DNA of 64,000 nucleotides from Dallia pectoralis (taxonomy: Eukaryota > Chordata > Actinopteri > Esociformes > Umbridae). This document shows, piece after piece, positions 1-23,046 of the stretch (positions within the stretch are counted from its first letter, which is position 1; every line of letters begins with the position of its first letter). The position numbers and the translations under genes were made by a program. The stretch covers positions 3,943,839 through 4,007,838 of the forward strand of contig CM055757.1 in NCBI GenBank assembly GCA_029465975.1, written 5' to 3'. Under the pieces are notes generated by a model. That model made no database searches. It was not told the origin of the DNA and saw only the letters and a list, made by a program, of their open reading frames with translations.

Positions 1-11286
<11,286 letters not shown>

Positions 11287-14200
11287 CTGTAAAACAAAAA
11301 GGGGCAAAACAAATTAGGTTTTTATTTAACCAATTAAAATAACTTAAGTGGGCCTCTCCTGTGTGTTTGAACTTGTGGTTTTTTATCACAGGTCAGGCTA
11401 TCTAAAGAGCTTCACTGAACTCTGACTGTGCGAACTGTGTGACACCGTTGCTTCTAGCCAGCACATGTACAGTTATTTTAGGCGTTGGTAAGGCTAGAGG
11501 GCCATGCATTTAGTTCCCTCACACGGCCAGTTATTCCCCAGGGGCCAGCTGGCTGCCCACTAACATTCTCTGACGGGAAGTAGCTCAGCTGACCAGACAT
11601 ATGGCCCAGAAAAAGGCAGTGGATTCAAGCCTCCGTGAATTGGTGTTACACAGGTCATTTATGTTTTTGGATCAGCGGATATATGATGTTCTCGTCGGAG
11701 CTTGTACAGATCAGCTAATTGTTTCAGAGAACTAAGATACGCACAAAACCACACGCACAAAATACGTGTGGTATGTACATACAAGACAGGCATGAATAAA
11801 AGAACAGACAAACAAACCTACAAAGTGCACACAAAAAGCAAACAGAATATCTCCTCTTTTTGTTGCATGAAATACACACTGATGAGCCAAAACATTATGG
11901 CCAACATACCCATTAGGCTGTAGGTCCATTGTGTGCCACCAAAACAGGGCAGATCCATAAAGGCAGAGACTCTACAAGACCCCTGAATGTGTCTCGTGGT
12001 ATCGGGCACCAAGAAAGTAAGTCGCAGGGTGGAGCCATAAACGTCCTTATTTCTGTGACTTGATATCCAGATATTCTGTGACTTGTGCAGCAGATACAAA
12101 ATCAAGAGGTTGCCTGGCAAAGTGTGCCGCCTGGTAGAGTGTGCTTAGGGCTGTGGCCACGTCTTGGGGCATCGTTGACTATGGTAAATGTTGGCGCTGC
12201 TGCAAGCCGGACCTCACCACACACCTGTCACTGTCACCGATGTCACTGGTCCCTGCTGAGCCTAGTGGGCCGTCGGTTAGGGTGTTGCTGCCGCCTGGAC
12301 GTGGGCGTTGGGCTGATCTTAGGCCACTGCATTCACAGCATTTCGCCTGGCTGGCTTGAAAATATATTGGATAGCCCCATGGGCATTGTACCAAGCATTC
12401 TATCAAAGCAATCAACTGAAACTACGGTCTGGATCATGTCTAAAACAATGCCCGCCCGGCAACATCAGGTCACGACACAGAGATGATCAACCGATGCAGA
12501 TAGAGAAGAGCATTTTATCACCACACAAGTCAGGCCGGTCCAACTCAATTTACTTATTTGCCTTGAATTTTGTGTTAAGGTAAAGTAATCGATTAGAGTT
12601 ATATACGAGGACAGTAATCTCCATTTAGAAAGTGAGGATTTTAGACATAAGTTTCTGAGCATTACGGTAGCAAAATGTATTATCAATGATGTTCCACACG
12701 TATAAGGACGTAGGCACAGAAACAACTGCTGGGTGGGAAGGTGCTATTTAAAATCAATTTGATGTGGGGAAATGATGACATTTCTTTTGCATGCACAGTA
12801 CGTTGTGTGTAGTGTTAGTACAATGTCCCGATTCTGAATATTGTTTGCCAGTTAGTGAATCCACCTGGCTGCAGCCTGACCAGTTGATCGATGCTTTGCT
12901 TTATTTACTCGAGTTACAGTACTTCCAAATCGTGTCTGGTCTCCCCGGCTTTTCTGAAACTCCTCAATGCAAATGTCCACTCAAATATGAACCTGATGCT
13001 CCATGCATGTCAGCATTCCACATCAAAACAAATGTCCTGTTTCTCCACCATACTGTTCATCAACAACTGTGTGCTAACAACAAACCCGCCAGTCCATTGT
13101 TATGCTAGCTAGCATAGCCGCAGTGGAGCTGTGCACACAGACACAGATACTTACACACCGAGAAACGGGTAGCTAATTTGTAAACAAGAGCTACTTCAGA
13201 CTAAAATGTATGTTTATTAGCTACCTAACGTTGCTTTGCTTTGGTACACATTTGCGTCCTGGTAAGTTCAATAGCTAGCATTAGTTATGCATATTAGCAT
13301 GAATGCCCAGCAAGCTAGCTAACGCGGTAGGCTAACTAGCTAACGGTGTCTCACCCTATACTATTATGGCATGGAAACGTACACACCGTTTTCACAGCAG
13401 TTCTTTAACTGTGACAAAGCGGTGCGAGTCTAATACAATTTAGTTGTATTTGTTTAAATGTATTTTTGTGTCCTTTAAGTAAGAATACCTTTAAATTTCC
13501 CGTTCACTGCCGCTAGTTTATCCACTTCCTGGCCGCGGCTGGAATGATCATAGTGCCCCTCCCCTTCCAGGTGTGAGTGGGTGGGCAACAGCATAATATA
13601 TCATAGAATTATTTACGTGAATATGTGTATTATGTATTAAAATAAAACAATAAAATGGGATCATAATCTATAACAAGCTTAGGCATTCTGTAGTCCCGCT
13701 ATGTTACCTTTTTACCTAACTTTGCTCCATTCACATTTATTTGGACTAACTCTACAGTCCCTGATGACAGACATTTTCATAACATGATGACCGGGACGTT
13801 TTTGCCCACACTGGAGCATATGTACCGAAGGTCATGTAGGGCAGTCTTTCTGATTTCTGAGTCAAAACTATGTAAACCCTGCCAGGAACAGCAACCCAGA
13901 CCTACATTTCAACCCAGACCCATTCTGGAACACAGATTGCATCTTTAAGCCACACAGAGCTCAAAGTGAGTGATGAGACCCTGGCTGTGCCCACATTCCT
14001 CGGTCTGGTCCTTGTCTGGGAACTTAAAATGGTTACAGTGGATAGTGGTATTGCAAATGACAACACTGGTAAAATATCAATACATTGTCCATGTTAAATA
14101 AGACACATGCATGAAAACATGTGCACCCATTATGAAAAGGCTTGCCTAGCTGTATAACACTGACAGTGGAATTATGAAGACGTTTCACACAACTGCACAG
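11287..14200. other. znf106 5' flank or leader intron; no coding sequence recognised
   Basis: This stretch lies between the first coding exon of znf106 and the pacc1 3' UTR. It should contain the non-coding first exon and promoter of znf106; a more GC-rich patch near 13,500-13,570 is the best candidate, without firm support. It includes a Tc1-like relic (listed separately). Open frames at 12,085-12,490 and 12,790-13,110 look like chance ORFs. Confidence 0.4.
11872..12045. mobile_element. Tc1-like transposon end fragment
   Basis: The segment begins CACTGATGAGCCAAAACATT and proceeds through CACCAAAACAGGGCAGA, AGACCCCTGAATGTG and GGTATCGGGCACCAAGA. This matches, from memory, one terminal part of a widespread fish Tc1-like element read antisense to its transposase. 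Only the terminal part is present; there is no transposase frame and no second terminal repeat. Confidence 0.7.
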
Positions 14201-14330
14201 CAAAAAGGTTTATTTCCCAGTTAAAGTTCTGCATAACATCAAATAGGTTACAGATTTATTTGGAACAATGGTGGTTCAAAAGCATTTGTCTCATACAAAA
14301 ACGACCCAGCTCCTTCTCAAGAAAAATATA

Positions 14331-14843
14331 CAGTGCATACAGAAAGTATTTACAGCGCTTCACTTTCTACATTTTGTTATGTAACAGCCTTATTCCCCAA
14401 ATAGATTCAATTAGTTGTTTTCCTCATAATTATATACACAATAATAATGACTAAGTGATAACTTTTCTTAATATTTTTGCAAAACTATTAAAAATGAAAG
14501 CAATCACAGTACATAAGTATTCCCAGGATGATCAGTGGAAACTGCATGCGCCTGAGCTCAATTTTGAGTGTCGAGGTTGAGATGTTTCTACAACTTCATT
14601 GGAGTCAACCTGTGGTAAGTTCAGTTGATTGGACATGATTTGGAAAGGCACAGACCTGTCTAAATAAGGTCCCACAGCACAAACCGAACCCTGAACCGAG
14701 CCCTGAACCGAGCCCTGAATTGAGCCCTGAACCGAGCCCTGAACCGAGCCCTGAACCGAGCCCTGAACCGAGCCCTGAACCGAGCCCTGACATAACAAAA
14801 TCTGGGAAAAGTGAAGCGCTGTGAATACTTTCCGGATGCACTG
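14331..14843. mobile_element. Internally deleted Tc1-like element with terminal inverted repeats
   Basis: The left end starts CAGTGCATACAGAAAGTATT and the right end finishes ATACTTTCCGGATGCACTG, which are inverted copies. Further inside, TTCACTTTCTACATTTTGTT pairs with the complement of sequence before AAGTGAAGCGC. Blocks such as GGACATGATTTGGAAAGGCA are typical of this fish element. The transposase body is missing, so it is non-autonomous. The left end is preceded by TA, but the right end is followed by TC, so the TA target duplication has decayed. It lies just beyond or in the pacc1 3' UTR. Confidence 0.8.
14684..14790. repeat. 12-bp repeat inside the Tc1-like relic
   Basis: About nine copies of GAGCCCTGAACC, with variants GAACCCTGAACC and GAGCCCTGAATT, interrupt the right half of the Tc1-like element. 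The 12-bp period gives long meaningless frames on the minus strand. Confidence 0.9.
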
Positions 14844-14849
14844 TCAATT

Positions 14850-15386
14850 CCTTAAACTTCAGTCCTCTGATGATTAAAAAACAGTCAAAATGGAAGAAAA
14901 ATAATCTCCAACAATGTTCATTTTAAGTGAGATATACATATTCAAGTATACATTTTGAAAAGGAAATTAACAGAATAAAAAAAAACTATTGCATTATGTT
15001 CCACATTTGGCACAAACTACTCACTGTAACATTTTCTGAATTAGCTCCCGTCTTTACATTTTGTTATATACATTTTCAGTTTAGATGCAATAAGATACTT
15101 TAAAAGCTATTCAAAAATGTTTTAAAACATCTGACAACTTACTGTTGAACAGTTTCATAAAAGGTATACTGAGACCAACAGTAACAAACACTCAAATGTA
15201 CTTTAAACTGGACAATGTTTGCATTTGAAAATCCATTTTAGCAGCAGTATTTATATATAATATAGAAATGTTTTGTAAAGGTCCAAAAATTAGCTGCACA
15301 AAATTTGGACAATACTTGGTAGTCCGATATCATTTGTCTCGTTAAAAACAACTCTAAAATATTCATATTTTCCAGTCAAAGTAGAA
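14850..15386 (-). other. pacc1: pacc1 3' UTR (likely)
   Basis: AT-rich sequence follows the pacc1 stop codon (15389-15387) with no open frame. Candidate minus-strand polyadenylation signals (TTTATT on the plus strand) occur at several places, including within 14,200-14,260 beyond the Tc1 relic, so the true 3' end cannot be fixed by eye. Confidence 0.5.
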
Positions 15387-18300
15387 CTAGCTACTTTGAA
15401 TCTCAGTACTTATTCGGTTCAATTCCCTGTTTCTGTTTCTCAGATGCCTCTTACGTATCTTGATGACCCATTTCACACTAAAACTGGCAAAGTTGGCAGC
15501 TTTAAATAGAGCCATGAACACACCACAAAGAATGGCTACGGTATTCCACGGATTCGCTGTCACAATCTGTAAAGAAACACGGGTGAAATGGTTAATTGTT
15601 ACTAATGAGAATTTCTCAGTTTTTCAGAAATAACTACGTTAGTAGAAATGTACAGAATATATATCGTATTGAGTAGAATATAAAAAAGCATTTCCACTTA
15701 CATCTCTCACTTCTTGTATATAGGGATCCCTCCATTCAAACACAATAAAGAAAAGCTGAACAGCTTTCTGCTCTGATTCGGGTCTCTTGTCATTATATTT
15801 GATGACACTGGACTGGAAAAACAGACAACATTGCCTGTAACTCATCACCATGCGGAACCACTTTTGTACTAATTAGGGGCGTCTTAAAAACTAAAGTAGA
15901 CATATTATGAGGAAAATGTTAGTGTTAGGACAAATTATGTGCCAAAGTAAATAATGTAGGTTGTCATCTTAAAATCCACACTTTAACTAAACTCAAATGA
16001 GACATTTCAGGAGTTTTTTTAAATAATACCGACCTCTTGCCGGAACTCCATGGACTCATTTGCCTTCCCTGATGTCTTCACCAGAGACATCTTCACCCAG
16101 GTCCTAAAGCCTCCAGAGAAGGTCCACGTGGAGTAGTTCCTCTCACAATCCTGCATGAACGCTGATCTATCTACACTACAACAGCAGACCAACAGTCTGA
16201 GCACACACACATTCTCCTAAATATCGTTTGCTGCACAAGTAAACTACTAAACGATATTTAGAGTAGGGATACATATGCCTGTTCTTCCACACTTGTACAT
16301 GTATATATATAAATATACAATATTACACATTCATTGTTATTTCACACCTAGTCCACTGAATCATACCATTACGTGGCTTGAATACACACTCTATAGTATG
16401 AATCAATAATATTGCACATTTATTACACACTTATTACATAGATATAAAACATTATACTTGTAATTACACATTACTACTACACTTATAATAACACATTGTA
16501 TATGACATTTCCTTTATGATGATTTCTGAAGCTACTTTTCTATGGAGTTACATTTGTCTCAAAAAGAACAAACAAAATTATTACTATTGCAACCAAAAAA
16601 TATGTATTGCAAACAAAAAAATAAATATTGAATGCAAAACATCCACGAAAAGGTATCGAGATCCGCAAGAAATCAAAACGTTTTAAATGCAAAGACAAAT
16701 GTATTGCATTTTTTTTTCTATCTCTGCTTACTTTGCCATGGTTTTTGCTCTCGGTCTTTTTTTGCAGTTGCGAGTTCAGGTTTTTGCTCTCGGTTTCTTT
16801 TTTTGCAGTTGCGAATTATTGACACAATTGTAACGTGTGGGCGGGGTTTAGATGACTTCCAAGAAGACGGGTCTCCATTGGTCAGCCGGATTTCGAGCAG
16901 TAGATTGTATTGTCACGATGGCTGGGCAGCCGGAACGTGGCTTTTTGCAGCCTCAGGTGGTATGCTCACAAACTCACAGAGGAGACCCGTCTTCTTGGAA
17001 GTCATCTAAACCCCGCCCACACGTTACAATTGTGTCAAAAATTCGCAACTGCAAAAAAAGACCGAGAGCAAAAACCATGGCAACGTAAGCAGAGATAGAA
17101 AAAAAAACTGCAATACATTTGTCTTTGCAATTAAAACGTTTTGATTTCTTGCGGATCTCGATACCTTTTCGTGGATGTTTTGCATTCAATATTTTTTTTT
17201 TGTTTGCAATACATATTTTTTGGTTGCAATAGTAATAATTTTGTTTGTTCTTTTTGAGACAAATGTAACTCCATACTTTTCTATACACGGATCGACTGTC
17301 AGCGATCCAATTGGACGAGTGCTTTACCTTTCGACTAGGTCGTTGTATCTGTCAAACAGCATATAAGTGATGGCGCTAAAATCCTCCTGCGTCTCATTCT
17401 GACTGAACTGAAGGAAGACTACCTCTCTGTTTCTGACATCCGTCGGACCGCTGACCACCAGTGCTTTCTTCTACACGGACCGCAAGAGTAATTTATTATA
17501 TAATTAGTCTGTGTCCTGAGCAAGTGAGCCCATGTACCTAAATGTGTAGTTAATTAAAGCAAAGGTAAAATGGGACTGTGTTTAAATTATTAAACTTGTG
17601 CCTGAATAAAGGTGTGATTCGTTTTCCTTCACAATAGCTTTTGTGTAAACGATGTCTCTGCCACTCACTCTCCATCACCCCGCCCACTCACTCTCTTTCC
17701 ATCACCCCGCCCACTCACTCTCTTTCCATCACCCCGCCCACTCACTCTCTTTCCATCACCCCGCCCACTCACTCTCTTTCCATCACCCCGCCCACTCACT
17801 CTCTTTCCATCACCCCGCCCACTCACTCTCTTTCCATCACCCCGCCCACTCACTCTCTTTCCATCACCCCGCCCACTCACTCTCTTCCATCACCCCGCAC
17901 ACTCACTCTCTTTCCATCACCCCGCCCACTCACTCTCTTTCCATCACCCTGCCCACTCACTCTCTTTCCATCACCCCGCCCACTCACTCTCTTTCCATCA
18001 CTCCGCCCACTCACTCTCTTTCCATCACCCCGCCCACTCACTCTCTTTCCATCACCCCGCCCACTCACTCTCTTTCCATCACCCCCGCCCACTCACTCTC
18101 TTTCCATCACCCCGCCCACTCACTCTCTTCCATCACCCCGCCCACTCACTTTCTCTTCAGAGGAGAGGCAGAAGAGCTTGCCATGAATTGTGTTTTCCTC
18201 ACCATGGTGTGGTTGTTGTAAGGGCCAGTGTAGATCACCTCTTCCGTAACACAGTCCCCTGGCTGGGGCATCTCTGAGGGGACCAGCGGGGGGATGTGGG

Positions 18301-20652
18301 CGTGGTAGTGGTGCTTGCAGCTCAGCAGCTGGGCCGTCCCGGGGTAGAGTGCAATGCCTGGCGAGGGAAACACACATGAAATGACGTTTCATTGGGAAAT
18401 TGGATATTGCGAAATCAATAAAAGAAAAATTAATTTCAAGGCCTTTTCTTACAACCAAGTTGCCACAGAGTGCTTTTACAAACACCCAGCCTGAAACCCG
18501 ACAGAGCACACATCAATATGTTAATACAAGGAGGCTATAAGAAACTCCCTGATGGGTTGACTTAGGTTGACGTAGGATGAAACCTAGAGAGGATCCAGGC
18601 TCTGAGGGGTGATCAGTCCTCTTATGGCTTAACGGCGAAAAAAGTCTTATAAAATAGGCCACAAAATGCATGACCAGTCTGACATGATAGGGACAGGAAA
18701 ATTTGGCAAAAGTGAAAAATCAATAGGTAAAGTATAGAAAAATAGGCTTGATATTCAATACCCGGAAAACAACATAATATTATCAAGAAACAAATGATCA
18801 CAAAAGAAACAGGTGAAACATTCTCTAACATTTCCCTTAAATAACATTTGACTCTCATTAAAGTCTTTTTTAGTCGTACTAATGTTCGCCCAGGACTCGG
18901 ATCTGTCTGGTCGCAGTTATACCTCCCACAACTACAGCTCAGGGTAGGATTACGGGAGGAGGAGGAGAAGAGTCGAGAACTGTATGTATGAACCGTTCCA
19001 CCAACCAGGGGGAGAGAAGACGTCCACCTCCTTGTATGTGACGGACATGACGGGGTGGTTGAGCTTCTCCATGAAGTCCGTGATGGTCTGGTAGGCGAGG
19101 AACACGGCCACAGCCGTCAGCAGGAGGTAGATGAACAGGAGCAGCACTGTGAAGACGTTCTTCAGACAGGCCTTATTGAACAACGCAAAGGGGTTGCTGT
19201 CCACCGTGTCTTCAACTGGAATCATGAGGCCAAACGGTATTAGTGATATGGACCACGATGTAGTGGATTCAGTTACAATTTGATAGCAGATCAGGATGAG
19301 ATAGCGATGGAATGAAATGGAATGAAATGGAATGAAATGGAATGAAATGGAATGAAATGGAATGAAATGGAAAATTATTCAATAATTTGTTTAGAGCATT
19401 TACCAAGCCAAATGTTATAAAACAGATTTGAATGGAATAGAGTTATTTACACTAGAATAAAACAGCCTTTACAGAACCTGGTAAAACCCTGGCGATATAT
19501 TCCTCCTCGGGTTCGTCCAGGTCACCATCGCCATGATCTTGGTAGAAATCCGGAGACTGCAGTTCTTCGGCGTCGTTGAACTGTATTAAATAGACATGCG
19601 TAAAGTTGTTTATTATTAACAGAATCTCGGTCTTCTGCTTCATTCGATCTGCAGACTTGTAAGTAGTTAACTGAACAGTCACACAACAGGGCATAGGAAC
19701 TGTTTCTACTGGACTAATGACAACATACACACATTTACCCACCAACACACACATTTAGGGATGGTTTGGGGTTAAAACCCTCTGTTGTTCTACAGTAAAC
19801 TACCAACCAATTGACAACAAGTGTTATTTTCACACATTCCTTGATTGCCACTATTCTTGTTCAATTACAAAATGATGTCCACACAATTATTTTGGGAGAA
19901 GTGGGTGTCATCTTTTGTGATTTTGAAAACACTGTCATGTGATGTGATGAAGTTAGACCTCCAAACAGATTTCGGTGGCACGCAGAGGACCAACTATATT
20001 TTAGCCAGGTTTTTCAGGGTATATTCAATACAGGCTACTATACCATCGGTAAGGGGGGGATGCCCGGCTTCGTGGAATGTGCAATATCGAAGATAAATTG
20101 TTTTTGTTAACTCACCTTAAAACAGCTATGAAGACTGAATTTCTTGATATGTTCTATATAACATTGATAGAATGTTTTTTAAAACTTTAATCTCCCTAAT
20201 CACCCAATACATTCTGACCCCATGCGCAATTTATATCTGCTCCTTTACTTAACTTTCTAATTCCATTAATGTTGGCAGTTGCTGTTACAACAATCTATAT
20301 ATCCCCGTGTCCTTAATTATAACTTGATAAATGTTATTTGCTTTTCACTCTATCGTGTCCTGTCGATAGGAAACCAAGGAGGAAACATTTTCGCCGAATT
20401 GTCTTTTCTTCTGTTATGACTAATTTCACTTGAAACACTCTCATATCAGCATCGAGTGACACGATCGTCTTTTCCGTATCAGCCAATTATTGTTTTCCAA
20501 TAATTTTTCAAGACTGTGACCGATCGAAACAGATCGACAGAACTGTAAATGGCATTGATACATGAAATCGATTTACACCGAGCCTACAACCATGCAGTCA
20601 CAGTAACCGAACTTACTTCTTCGTATGACTGGGAGGTCTCCGTCCTGAGCAT
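15387..20652 (-). CDS. pacc1: Proton-activated chloride channel PACC1 (TMEM206)
   Basis: Eight coding exons on the minus strand: 20652-20617, 19580-19478, 19215-19006, 18357-18203, 17470-17328, 16166-16034, 15812-15702 and 15566-15387. They sum to 1,071 nt (356 residues plus stop); the human protein is about 350. The product is the acid-activated chloride channel of plasma membrane and endosomes, a trimer with two membrane helices per subunit. Seen in order: short acidic cytoplasmic N-terminus (MLRTETSQSYEE), the pre-helix motif FNKACLKNVF, TM1 (LLLFIYLLLTAVAVFLAY), HPVMSVTYKEVD, an extracellular region with GIALYPG, LLSCKHHY, VVFLQF, FSGGFRTWVKMSLVKT and LFFIVFEWRDP, then TM2 (WNTVAILCGVFMALF) and a basic tail (KWVIKIRKR). 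Several donors are weak (GTTCTG after exon 2, GTTGGT after exon 3, GTCGGT after exon 6), but the reading phase fits only with them. The gene is head to head with nenf. Confidence 0.96.
16543..17273. mobile_element. Foldback (long terminal inverted repeat) element with 10-bp target duplication
   Basis: Two arms of about 300-335 bp are near-perfect inverted copies. The left arm starts TGGAGTTACATTTGTCTCAA at 16543 and reaches about 16878 (GACGGGTCTCC); the right arm starts about 16980 (GGAGACCCGTC) and ends TGTAACTCCA at 17273. The central loop is about 100 bp. The left arm has a partly duplicated segment (GTTTTTGCTCTCGGT twice) present once in the right arm. TACTTTTCTA is directly repeated at 16533-16542 and 17274-17283, a clean 10-bp target-site duplication. 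A duplication of 9-10 bp with long inverted repeats fits Mutator-type or foldback elements better than Tc1 (2 bp) or hAT (8 bp). No transposase is encoded. It lies in pacc1 intron 5. Confidence 0.9.
17668..18152. repeat. 27-bp minisatellite in pacc1 intron 4
   Basis: About 18 copies of a 27-bp unit containing CACCCCGCCCACTCACTCTC. In the gene's direction the array begins about 50 nt after the exon 4 donor, and every unit carries AGAGTGAGTGGG, which resembles a splice donor (A|GTGAGT). The 27-bp period leaves long open frames on both strands that are not genes. Confidence 0.95.
19306..19374. repeat. 10-bp repeat in pacc1 intron 2
   Basis: About seven perfect copies of GGAATGAAAT lie in the short intron between exons 2 and 3. 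Confidence 0.9.
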
Positions 20653-21330
20653 TCCGATCAGCCTTCAAATAATGACTAGACCTACATTGACCTAAAATGC
20701 CATTAAAACGACGTGTATTTCAGCAACACATTCCCAGTAATTAGATCTGGTTCTAGAATGTTAGACGCAGAATGTTAGACGCAGGTTGATACATTCATCC
20801 ACGAGAACGTGGTCTCGTTCGTTGGTGTTGGAGCCTATGCCCGAGGAATTGTGTAGGTGTTACCCGAGTGCTGACGTGAGATCAGTTTATCCATTCCCTC
20901 CTCGTTAACTGGTGTTTGATTGTGGAAGTGTAAGCAGTCCCTAGAACCGTTGACAAGAGGGAAGGTGTTCTCAGTGTAACTTTAGAGCAGCGCAGCAGTT
21001 TCTCCTGATCTTGGCATTTGATTCCCAGGAACGTGATCAGAAACCACATGACCAACAATTTGACGTTGGGAAAAAATATTATATATATGGGGTAGCCTGA
21101 AGTGGATCTAATTGGGGTCTTACATACATTCCACGTTCGTATATTCTAGCCTAAAGATCGTTCCCCTGCTCAATATTTTAGGGTAAATTGCGAAAGTTAA
21201 GTTTTCTATTGTCGAGTTGACTTTAGACCGCCAGGATAGAGAAGCCGGAAGTAGGATCCAAGAGACAACTAGGAAGAGGACGTCCGAATTCTATATGCAT
21301 GTTGTTGAGGCTTGCCCAAATAGGTTTACT
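20653..21330. promoter_or_regulatory. Shared divergent promoter region of pacc1 and nenf
   Basis: The pacc1 and nenf start codons face away from each other with 678 bp between them, so both 5' leaders and promoters must share this interval. A TATATATGG tract lies near 21080-21090 on the nenf side. No strong CpG island is evident by eye. Transcription starts cannot be read from the sequence. Confidence 0.65.
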
Positions 21331-23046
21331 ATGGTAACAGTGGTCACATTGCAACTTTGTATCACATTATGTGGCCTTCTCGGATTGGGTTTGGCAGACG
21401 ATGTAAAACTTAAACCAAAACCAGCCTCTAAACCTGTCCGCTTGTTTACGGACGACGACTTAAAAAGACACGATGGGAGTGAGGTAGGTTGTTGCCTAGG
21501 TACTGAGAAGGGGAAGCTAGTGCCCAGAGTGCGTCGAAAAGGCATCGACGCACAATGTATTGATTAGGTGTCCGTTTCCCATCATACCAAATCTTTTTTT
21601 AAAATTGGGGAAACTCTGCCATGCCAAGAGAACTGTTGTTATATTTTTTAGACCTTACAAACTATATATGATATATTTAGGGACACTTTACGAGGAAGGA
21701 TGTATGTTCTTTTATTTAAGTAGTTTTACTTTTATTCTGTCCATGGATCTATGTCAAGAATGTTCCCTATTTTGTAGTAAGTGTTTACAATTCCACAAAA
21801 CCTAGTGTTCATGAATAATACCTGAAAACATGTCTCTTTTAGTTTCTTATACTAGCACTTCACTCTCATTATTTTGTCTAAAATTATAAAGTAATAAGGA
21901 ATAAGCGGGTTGAGCTGAACAAAACGAGCCCTTCTTCATGTCCTTATCTAACGTCGGCATGACAACCGATGCTGTGCATCTGGGCGGGTGGGTTCAGTGT
22001 ACCACTAATAACTCTGATTGCTCTAAAGTCACATAATGTCACTGTTTTAGGAGGGCCGGCCCATTTACATGGCCGTGAAAGGAGTGGTGTTTGATGTTAC
22101 CAAGGGAAAAGGTAAATAATGCACTCACACACAATGGTGGGTTCCCCACCTCTGAGTGAGGGGTGACAATGTAACTTATCAACTCCACACACTGTTGCAT
22201 TGTGGGTAATCTCTAGCACTGACTCTGATGACAACTATTTAAGTACTGACAACTGCTGGGTGTTGTTCATTGTTCTTCCTAGCCATCTACAGGTGAACTT
22301 AGGAGACGTGTGTCTGTTTAATGAGTAGCTAAAAGCAAAATGACACAAAGGGTGAAGTTGAAGACACAATCCTTAAGGTCAAGTTATTCTGATCATGCAA
22401 TTGTGGCCCAGACAAACAGCAAAGATGTAATATGTGTGGGTATTGTTGGCCTACCATCAGTGAAAACGCTACATTTTGTCATCATTGCAGAGTTCTATGG
22501 AAAAGGAGCTGCATACAATGTCTTGGCTGGAAAGGACTGCACCAGAGCTGTGGCCAAAATGTCCCTGGAGCCTTCTGACTTGACGTCCGACATTGTGAGT
22601 ACAGGTTTTGTAGGGACAGATAGGGGCCTAGCCCTGTTGAAGGGTTCAGTTGGATAGATAATGTTTTAGGGAGAGATAGCATTAACAGAAAGAGACAATA
22701 AGGAATCGTTCTCTGGTCTGCTGGTAGTATGTGTAGAACTTCTGTGTTCCATGTTCTATGGAGAAAGTTTACACAAAGAAAGAACTGTTGAAAGACCATT
22801 TTTGTCCTGTGCACCTGTATGCAATAGTACTTACCTGGGTGTCTCTTTTTACCCTCTACACTCCATCAGACGGGCCTTTCTGAGGAGCAGATCCAGTCCC
22901 TGGAGAGTGTATTCGAGGGCACTTACAAGAAGAAGTACCCGATTGTTGGCTACACCACCATGCGTATACTCAATCCGGATGGTAGCCCCAATGCAGACTT
23001 CACACCCGAGGACCAACCTCAATTTAACACCAAAGACGAGTTCTAA
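21331..23046 (+). CDS. nenf: Neudesin (secreted neurotrophic factor, cytochrome b5-like haem/steroid-binding domain)
   Basis: Four exons: 21331-21483, 22051-22111, 22491-22594 and 22870-23046. The frame is open further upstream (from 21217), but the Met at 21331 starts a classic signal peptide (MVTVVTLQLCITLCGLLGLG, then LA) and was preferred. The mature part has PVRLFTDDDL, the core PIYMAVKGVVFDVTKGK, then EFYGKGAAYNVLAGKD, CTRAVAKMSLEPSDL, YPIVGYTTMRILNPDGSPN and ends in KDEF. This follows human neudesin throughout; the family is a single cytochrome b5-like domain related to PGRMC proteins. The C-terminal KDEF resembles an ER-retrieval signal. The four exons give about 164 residues, close to the usual length. 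The last codons and stop are amplified into a tandem repeat. Confidence 0.96.

Noticed and set aside
12085..12486. 133-codon plus-strand frame upstream of znf106
   Set aside because: No recognisable domain and overlapping open frames in other phases; it lies next to a Tc1 relic and is probably transposon-related or chance.
17641..18221. Plus-strand frames of 181 and 189 codons (THSLSITPP and HHPAHSLSF repeats)
   Set aside because: They are shadows of the 27-bp minisatellite in pacc1 intron 4.
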